Origin: Dillenia suffruticosa
Lineage: Eukaryota; Streptophyta; Magnoliopsida; Dilleniales; Dilleniaceae
Reading direction: 5' to 3'
Length of the DNA: 64,000 bases
NCBI GenBank assembly: GCA_033439265.1
Contig: JAVTVX010000002.1
Location: 12,878,174 to 12,942,173 of the forward strand
The notes under the pieces are model-generated. The model had not been told where the DNA came from, made no database searches, and saw nothing but the letters and a program-made list of their open reading frames with translations. Positions 57,161 to 64,000 of this stretch are shown in pieces. Position numbers and translations under genes: made by a program. Numbering within the stretch: the first letter of the stretch is position 1; every line of letters starts with the position of its first letter.

Positions 57161-58353
57161 AGGAGGTCGATACGCGGTTTTACCTAGGTGTGACATCAAA
57201 TATTCGGGTTGACTTTTTTCGAGCGTGTCAATTTGTGGTTTTTTTTTTTTTTTTTTTACCCCTAAAAAAAATGAAAAAATTGTGTCGGACGGTGCATGAA
57301 CATGATCTGGCCCATCAAAATTAGGCTCCATAGTATGATCTATGATGTGAATCGTCACTCAATAATTATGATTTATTATAAAATAAAATAATAAATTATC
57401 TAATATTTCTTAAATAATAATATGATAACTAATTTTGTAAATATTAATACTCATAAAAATTATAAAATACTTCCAAATTAATCATTATCTATTTATTAGT
57501 TTTGATCAATTTTTCATTATTATGATAATGCGTTGCTATTGGATTCAACATTTTCTTTTTCTTTTTTCCTTTTTTTTTCACATTTAGGAAGAAATTTTTC
57601 CTTAATTTTTTTTACACTATATTTTCCAACTTTACTTACGCATTAAGTAAAAATTAGAAATTTTCAATATTTCCCTCAAGATATCACCATCTATTTTTTA
57701 TTTATAAGTGAAAACTAATTAGGTCGATAAATATTATGAAGGTAGCATCTATATCTTTAAATTTCATGGTATTAATGGTGGTAGAATATTTCACTTACAA
57801 TATTATATTATACTATTTATTTATTCGTAACAATAAATTAACTTGGTAAATATTATTGAGATGGAATTGAAATCTCGAAACAAAATCCCATGTGGGGTTT
57901 ATACTTATGGGCAAAGGGAGGTCAAGACTCAGTCACAATAATATATATAATATTGAACCATTAGTATTTTTGGCAAAACCATATTAATTAATGTGTTTAT
58001 TAAATAATATCCATGGTTTAATTTTAAAATTTTACAATGATAAAAATTCTTATTTTAAACTCAAAAAATGTAGATAAATTTTATTTTTTTTTAGTTGTAA
58101 TTCCGGTTTCAATGGGCAAAAAAGACACATTAACTGAATTTCATACAGAAAAATGCAAAAGCTCAACAGGCCGACCCTAATTTTAAGGGGGCAGGCTCCG
58201 TAAAATTCTTAATAATCATAATATTTCATTTGTATAAATAATATTTCATTTGAATTCGAGACATCATGGCAAGAAAGGAAAATTTGATATTACTAGACTA
58301 TCTGTGATAATTTTACCTTGAAAAGGTTGAGATTAATTTAATTAAAGTTAAAT
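57161..58353. repeat. AT-rich unit block, copy F
   Basis: It aligns with copies B and D and continues at 59520-59630 after the CACTA insertion. No gene is present. Confidence 0.75.
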
Positions 58354-59519
58354 CACTACCAGAAAACACGGGTTCAGCGATGAAAAATTACATATGAAAA
58401 AATATCCGTCAATAATAGCGACGGATTAACGTCTGATTTTTTATTGAGAGATTAGCAACAGATTAGCGACGGATATATTTCCATTGCTAAACCCTTAAAA
58501 AAATTAAAAAAATATATTATAAAATTATCAGCGACGGATTACCGATAGAATTTTTAGCGACGGAATATTTCCGTCACTAAGTTCGGTCGGAATTGGTGAA
58601 GGAAAAAAATTAAAAAAATATATTTACAGTTTTTAGAGACGGATTAGTGACGGATTAGCGACGGAAAATTAGCGACGGATTATCGACGGAAAATTAGCAA
58701 CGGATTTTATTTTATTTATTTTATTTTATTTATTTTATTTTTATTATTTTATTATTTTATTATTTTATTTTTAAATTTTAAATTTTATTTAATAATTCTT
58801 ATTATTTTTTTTCAAAGAATAATATTATTTTATTTTTGCAAATTTTTGATTTTTTATTTTAAGTAAGAATAAAATTATTTTATTATTTTATAATAAATTA
58901 TTTTTAATTTTTAAAATTTAAATTTTATTTAATAATTCTTATTATTTTTATTTTATTTTGCAAAGAATAATATTATTTTATTTTTTAAAATTTTTTATTA
59001 TTTTATTTTAAGTAATAATAAAATTATTTTATTATTTTATAATAAATTATAATTTTATATTATTCTAATATTATTAAGAAATAAGAAATAAAGATAATAA
59101 ATAAAATAAAAAGAAATATAAGAAGATGACTTGTTTGATTTAGTGGCAAGAGTGTTCTCACATCAACATTAGCGTGAGTTCGAGTCTCAGCACCAACGTG
59201 TGGGCGAGAGGTGGTCTCTGCATTTTTTTTTTCATAACTTAAATTAACGACGGAACCTTGTCCGTCGCTGTTTTGTTTTGTTTTTTTTTGTTTTTTTTTA
59301 ATTTTTTTTTGGTTTTGGCGACGGAGTTAATCCGTCGCTAATCTGACGCTAATATTTGCGATTACGACGGAAAAAAAATCGATCGCTAAAAATTAGCAGG
59401 GTCACTTTTTATGACGGATTTAGCGATGGAAAAAATTCGTCGCTGATACCTTTCAGCAATGGAAAAGAGATTTTCAGCGACGGATTTCTCCGTCACTGAA
59501 AGTCTGTTTTCTAGTAGTG
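58354..59519. mobile_element. small non-autonomous CACTA element (1.17 kb)
   Basis: The ends are CACTACCAGAAAACA and, inverted, CACTACTAGAAAACA, with the 3-bp duplication AAT (58351-58353 and 59520-59522). The empty site is at 12213 and 41745. Subterminal arrays of GCGACGGA motifs differ from those of the other CACTA element, so it belongs to a different family. The centre (58700-59080) is AT-rich repeats. It has no coding capacity. Confidence 0.93.
59128..59232 (+). mobile_element. SINE-like sequence inside the small CACTA element
   Basis: TTTAGTGGCAAGAGTG (box A type) and GTGAGTTCGAGTCTCAG (box B) are spaced as in a tRNA head and followed by a T-rich end. I could not identify a target duplication, so it may instead be a fixed part of this CACTA family. 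Confidence 0.5.
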
Positions 59520-59874
59520 AATGTTGTTTTTAATATAAAAGTAATTAATAAAATGAGTATCGAAGATTTTCATAAGAAAATTTCACTTTTATTTGCAAAT
59601 TATTATATGCAGAACATGACAAAATAAAGGTAAAATAAAGCATGTTATTATGTCTATAATAATAATAATAATAAAAACACCTATATCTGCATTTTGTACA
59701 ACTAAAAAAATTATCTTAAGAAAATCTCTAAGTTACTAAATATGCAGAATATTTCATAAATTATATACAATAGAAACGAACACATCAATCTTGGACTCGA
59801 GTTATGCAATGCAAGTCGAGAGCTAAGCTGTACCCATATAATTTAGAACGTGTTTCTGGTTCGGCTGCCCATGT

Positions 59875-59914
<40 letters not shown>

Positions 59915-60017
59915 ACACGCAAACACAGTTTTCAGCTTTTACATATTTAATATCCCAACGGCCAGGTTGATCCTTGATTGTCTTTAACAACACAGAGAAA
60001 ACATGCTCATTTTTCAT
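59520..60017. other. spacer with a CT microsatellite
   Basis: The first 110 bases complete AT-rich block F. The remainder has a (TAA)n tract near 59658 and (CT)n at about 59879-59911. No gene is seen. Confidence 0.5.
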
Positions 60018-60410
60018 GAGATCTGAGGGCAATTTTGAAAGATGTTAAACCAAAGAAGTCCAAATTGATGAATTGGCTCAATCCATATTTGGATAAGGTG
60101 TCTGGTGGTTGGCCATAGCCCATACCCCACTACAGTCACCTGTTTGGCATCGCCTGCGGCCTGACCCGTCGAAGTTGCAGCCTGTACGGGCCCATATACG
60201 GGCCTGGGTTGTACCGGGGTTGCGGTGATTGTTCACCCTAGACCACTATTTAGGTTCTTTTTTTTTTTTTTTTTTTGATCCCACTTGACCACTATTTAGT
60301 TGCCTATTACCACCTACAGGTTCACTCGCAGCCCATATGGTATAAAGGGCAGTTGCTTCGGGTGAGGAAATTGGCTGCATTCACGGGGGTGGCAAAGTGG
60401 AGGGATGTGA
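60018..60410 (-). pseudogene. thaumatin-like gene fragment, N-terminal half
   Basis: Minus-strand pieces include [54 protein letters not shown] and then NQF/LDF-like remnants. A T-rich insertion with a short duplicated stretch (GACCACTATTTAG) interrupts it near 60245-60285. It shares its left junction (GATCTGAGGGCAATTTTG) with the fragment at 17701-17835 and belongs to the same older, more divergent TLP lineage. Confidence 0.8.
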
Positions 60411-60466
60411 GAAGAGAGGGGGAGAGAGATTTGTGAAGAAAGGACTCGGTTTAACCAACATTTGTT

Positions 60467-60600
60467 GGCGTAGGTGGGATGGGTACCTTCGTCCTTTAAT
60501 CAGGTCGGGAGTTCGACTCCCCCTAGCTTGGATGGGTTGGTGTCTTGTGTTGGTGAGGCCGTAGTCCCGCTTTATGTGAAAATGGGAAGTTGGAAATATT
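60467..60600 (+). mobile_element. tRNA-derived SINE
   Basis: The head TTGGCGTAGGTGG (box A) and GGGAGTTCGACTCC (box B) matches the SINE at 48846-49034 in inverse orientation. It sits just past the start-proximal end of the TLP fragment. The ends are uncertain because no clear duplication is seen. Confidence 0.6.
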
Positions 60601-61210
60601 GGTATGTTAGGAAGGAATGACGTTTGGACTCTCGACTGGTTGAACATAGTGGTGGAAAAACAGCTAAACGTGTTGACCCACTACCGATCTTTCGGCCTTC
60701 TGCTTTCACAAAAGAAGCCCGCCCAAATGCAAATGCATGCTTCAAGAAATCCATTGCCAAGAATAATTTATAATTGCATAGTAAAATAATTAATAATAAG
60801 AATAAATATTTGTGCACACATATATATAAACAATAAAAATAAATTATAAAATTTATTTTTCTGACATGTGATAACCTTTCTTTTTCTCCCCATATTTCTA
60901 ATGAATTTCACAAAATGCGTTTACTTTCCTCTTCTTTTTGATTTTTGACATTAAATGACAATAAATTAAAAATAGATTTTAAGTAAAAAAAAATAATCCC
61001 TTTATATAGCATTGAATTAATACTATAAAAACTCACAAATATTTGTTTTTTATATAGCATTGATTTTTGTCCTTCAGCATTGAATTAATAGACTTCTTAT
61101 TAAATTTTATGCCTTGTGTTTAGTTTATAGGACATTCACATAAATTTTAGCCAAAAAAACATATTTATAATATTTGTCTTATTGTTAATTTCGTTTTGTT
61201 TCTTTTTATA
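60601..61210. other. spacer, nothing recognised
   Basis: AT-rich single-copy sequence within the window. No gene, repeat or RNA is recognised. Confidence 0.5.
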
Positions 61211-62924
61211 GTAGTAGTGAAATTACTATCGAGAGATATCAAGAAGTGGAGAAAGATGGAAGAGAGAGAGAGAGAGAGAGATAAAAGGATCTAAATAATA
61301 TTTATTGAAACAACATGCTAAGCAAAATTGCTATTAAGATATTTAAAAGAAAGAAAGAGTTCAAGAACCTAATTTATTTACTAAATAATATTTAATTCCA
61401 TTTTAAAATAAAGAGAAATTACTATTGTTGTTCAAATGATTATCAATTTGATTCCAATTAGTTCATGTTATGTCTTTTTTACAATATTGAAGTAAAAAAG
61501 ATCATTTATTAATTATATTTATTATTTATTGAATTCTTATACATAATAAGATCAAATAATACGAGAAAAGGTCAATATATTAACAACATATGACCTCAAA
61601 TTTGAAAACAATCGTTTTGGATTATGGACAAATAAAAGATGAAAAAGACAACTAAGAAAAGTTCGTATCATCTTATACGTATCGCAATGTAAACACCTCA
61701 GCTAGTTATGAGTAAAGATCAATGCAAACAAGTCTAGTCAAGTTCTAATGGGAGGAACAAACCCCATGAGGAAAAGTCTCAAATAAAGAGGAAAAATGTA
61801 TCGATGTTTGGTTAATCAAATAATTACGTATTAATATCTTTTAAATAGAGTTTTAATTTCAAATTTTATATATGATAAAAATAGTTATGGAAAGAGTTTT
61901 GTTTGTTAAGGATTTAATTCGAATCAAACGGATTCAAACGAATTCAACAGAATTATGGAATGAGAAAAATTTTGGGAGTGAAAGAATAAATTCCAAGAAA
62001 CCAAGGGAAAATTCTCGAGCATCGAGGTATATTCTAGACACGTACCTCAGGCTTGTTTGGTGAACACAAATCTCCAATCTCCTCGTCGGTGCTTGTTTTT
62101 CTTATGTGATTGTTTTCATCTGTTTTATCCTAAAAATATCATTCCTATAAACGTCTTTATGGTTTCCTATTAACCTTAATCGAAGGCCTATATCCAAGGG
62201 CAATCAAACAAACCCACTTACCAAATAAATTTTGCGTAGAATTAAAACAATCATTAGAAATTAAAATTTGAAATTGCATTCAGGAGGCATACATTTCTCA
62301 ACCAAGTAAACATTGCTAATGAATACTTCAACATAAATTATAAAGATTTCTCAACCAAGAGAAGAAAATTTTTAGAAAAAAATATTTTCATAGCTAAAAA
62401 GACGACGACGGCGACAATAATAATAATAAAATCTTTCTTCAACATAAAAAATCCTAAAATAAAATTAAAATTGAAAGGACATCGATAATAATAGGAAATC
62501 TTTTCATCTCCAACTAGAATTAATTTTCATTGGGCATACCTAAAATAATGTGCACGTCTGGATGAATTTATCTCTCTTGCTATTATTTGACAATTTTTTG
62601 TTTTGTTAAATTATGTGATATAGTATTAAAAGAATTGGTTTAAAAGCAGCGCACGTCGCATATTCTAAAGTATTTCATCAGCTTGAAGCTAGTCGATGCT
62701 TTCCCACTTGATCATTCTTAAAGGATTATTTATCCAATAAATATGTGAAGCAATTCATTTGTACTTAATTTGCGGGTTGCAGAGATTTTTTTTTTTAAAT
62801 TTAAAATTACAAAGTATTTTATTTTCAACCGACTTATATGACATAATGATATTTTTAAGTTAACTTGATAATTTCTGTAATATCAGTTTATTACATAAAT
62901 ATATAGTGCTATTTATACTTGCAG
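61211..62924. repeat. block shared with 17836-20420, second copy
   Basis: The left 350 bases resemble the mid-unit block (ATATTTATTGAAACAACATGCT). From 61570 the sequence follows 17850-19135 and then 20160-20420, without the SINE and RTE LINE inserted there. A third copy of its start lies at 63408-64000. No gene is seen. Confidence 0.7.
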
Positions 62925-63402
62925 TTGGATTCGATGGAACCCTCTCCCGCTGGGATTTTATAAACTAAATACAGATGGTTGTTCTGGTATCCCTTCTCGT
63001 TTGGTAGCTGCTGGAGGTCAAATCCGGAATGAATATGGTTTCTGAATTCGTGAGTTTACTGTTACTTTAGGGGTAATAGATCCTTTTACAGCCGAGTTAT
63101 GTGGTGTCCGTGAGGGTCTTCGGTTTCTGGTTCGCACAAAACTTTTTTCAGCTATTCTCAAGATTGATTCTGTCGACTTTATTAAAACACTCTCTTTCAA
63201 GGCGGTGCCCTCTCATTGCTATTTTCATATCCTTCAAGAGTGTCATCTTCTTATGCGTCCATTTTTGGTTTGTCCAGCGAGAGGTTTTCACAAGTTTATC
63301 TCTTCTCCTAATAAGGTATATAGCTTGTTGAAATAAGATATTCGGGGTTTATCTTCTTTTAGAAGTTAGTGTTTCCCTTCCTCTTGTTACCAAAAAAAAG
63401 TG
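62925..63402 (+). mobile_element. 5'-truncated LINE, RNase H remnant
   Basis: One plus-strand frame with a single early stop reads KLNTDGCSGIPS, AAGGQIRNEYG, TVTLGVIDPFTAELCGVREG, LKIDSVDFIKTL and HILQECHLLM. This is the RNase H domain (RVT_3 type) at the 3' end of plant L1 elements. It ends in GTTACC followed by an A-run near 63394, a typical LINE end. The copy is different from the LINE at 12349-14616. Confidence 0.85.
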
Positions 63403-63407
63403 TAATA

Positions 63408-64000
63408 GTGAAATTACTATCAAGAGATATCCTGAAGTGCGAGAAAGAGAAAAAAAAAAAAGAGAGAGATAAAAGGATCTAAATAATATTTATTGAAACA
63501 ACATGCTAACCAAAATTCCTATTAAAATATTTTGAAAAAAGAAAGAGTTGGACAATCTAATTTATTTACTAAATAATACTTAATTCCATTTTAAAATAAA
63601 GAGAAATTACTATTGTTGTTCAAATGATTATCAATTTAATTACAGTTAGTTCATGTTATGTCTTTTTTACAATATTTAAGTAAAAAAGTTCATTTATTAA
63701 TTTTTTTATTATTAGAATTCTCAAACATAATAAGATCAAATAATATGAGAAAGGTCAATATAATAACAACATATGACCTCAAATTCAAAAACAATTGTTT
63801 TGGATTATGGACAAATAAAAAATGAAAAAGACAGCTATGAAAATTCCAGAAAGATCAATATCATAACAACATATGACCACAAATTCAAAAACAATTGTTT
63901 TGGATGATGGACAAATGAAAGATGAAAAAGACAACTAAGAAAACTTCATATTATAAGTATTATCTTATACGTAACGCAACGTTGACACCTCAGCTAGCTA
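63408..64000. repeat. third copy of the 61211-61780 block (cut by the window end)
   Basis: TAGTGAAATTACTATC (63405) and ACATATGACCTCAAATTCA (63770) follow the order seen at 61212 and 61585. A stretch of about 70 bases (63750-63810 and 63860-63920) is itself duplicated. No gene is present. Confidence 0.7.

Noticed and set aside
59128-59232. Possible functional tRNA gene
   Set aside because: Only boxes A and B are present and the stems do not pair; listed as SINE-like.

Overview
The window is nuclear DNA of a flowering plant, most likely a eudicot. The signs are very AT-rich spacers, small-intron genes with GT/AG junctions, osmotin-type thaumatin-like (PR-5) genes, a plant C2-domain gene, and dense plant transposon families (MULE, CACTA, L1 and RTE LINEs, tRNA-derived SINEs, LTR relics). 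The species cannot be told from the sequence alone.

The backbone is a tandem array. At the left edge is a complete five-exon C2-domain gene (502-1971, minus strand), overlapped tail to tail by the possible 3' end of another gene. To its right a multi-kilobase unit has been duplicated repeatedly. Each unit carries an AT-rich block, a mid-repeat block, a CT-rich tract, and a thaumatin-like gene (TLP) on the minus strand with its own promoter. Three TLP genes look intact (8502-9245, 29150-29893, 45660-46397), two are full-length pseudogenes (20781-21494, 55233-55988), and two are short fragments (about 17735-17835 and 60050-60400). The duplication took in the promoter and first exon of the C2 gene, so orphan C2 first exons (10782-10844, 56884-56944) or the leader alone (30600-40760, interrupted) lie upstream of TLP loci on the same strand.

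The TLP promoters share a compact plan: a TATA box, an inverted pair of W-box cores, a TGACGT element and a variable (GA)n tract. Copies differ in which element is damaged.

Many mobile elements have landed in the array. Because the units are paralogous, one unit often shows the empty site for an insertion in another, which gives exact boundaries and target-site duplications. The elements are: a 5'-truncated L1 LINE (12349-14616); an RTE LINE 3' end (about 19139-20045); a short non-autonomous LTR element (23815-25227); a candidate Pack-MULE carrying pieces of an S-receptor-like kinase gene and a BOI-type RING gene (25375-27905); a foldback MULE hairpin (30665-31727); a coding MULE with a plant-mobile-domain gene (31764-40591) that itself holds a 3.3-kb solo LTR (32826-36136); a 4.2-kb CACTA element (50621-54842); a 1.2-kb CACTA element (58354-59519); a LINE RNase H remnant (62925-63402); and about eight SINEs.

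The TLPs are probably secreted or vacuolar antifungal PR-5 proteins under WRKY/TGA-type control (inference from promoter motifs). The C2 protein is of a small lipid-binding, elicitor-responsive type. I saw no CRISPR array, rRNA gene or convincing tRNA gene.
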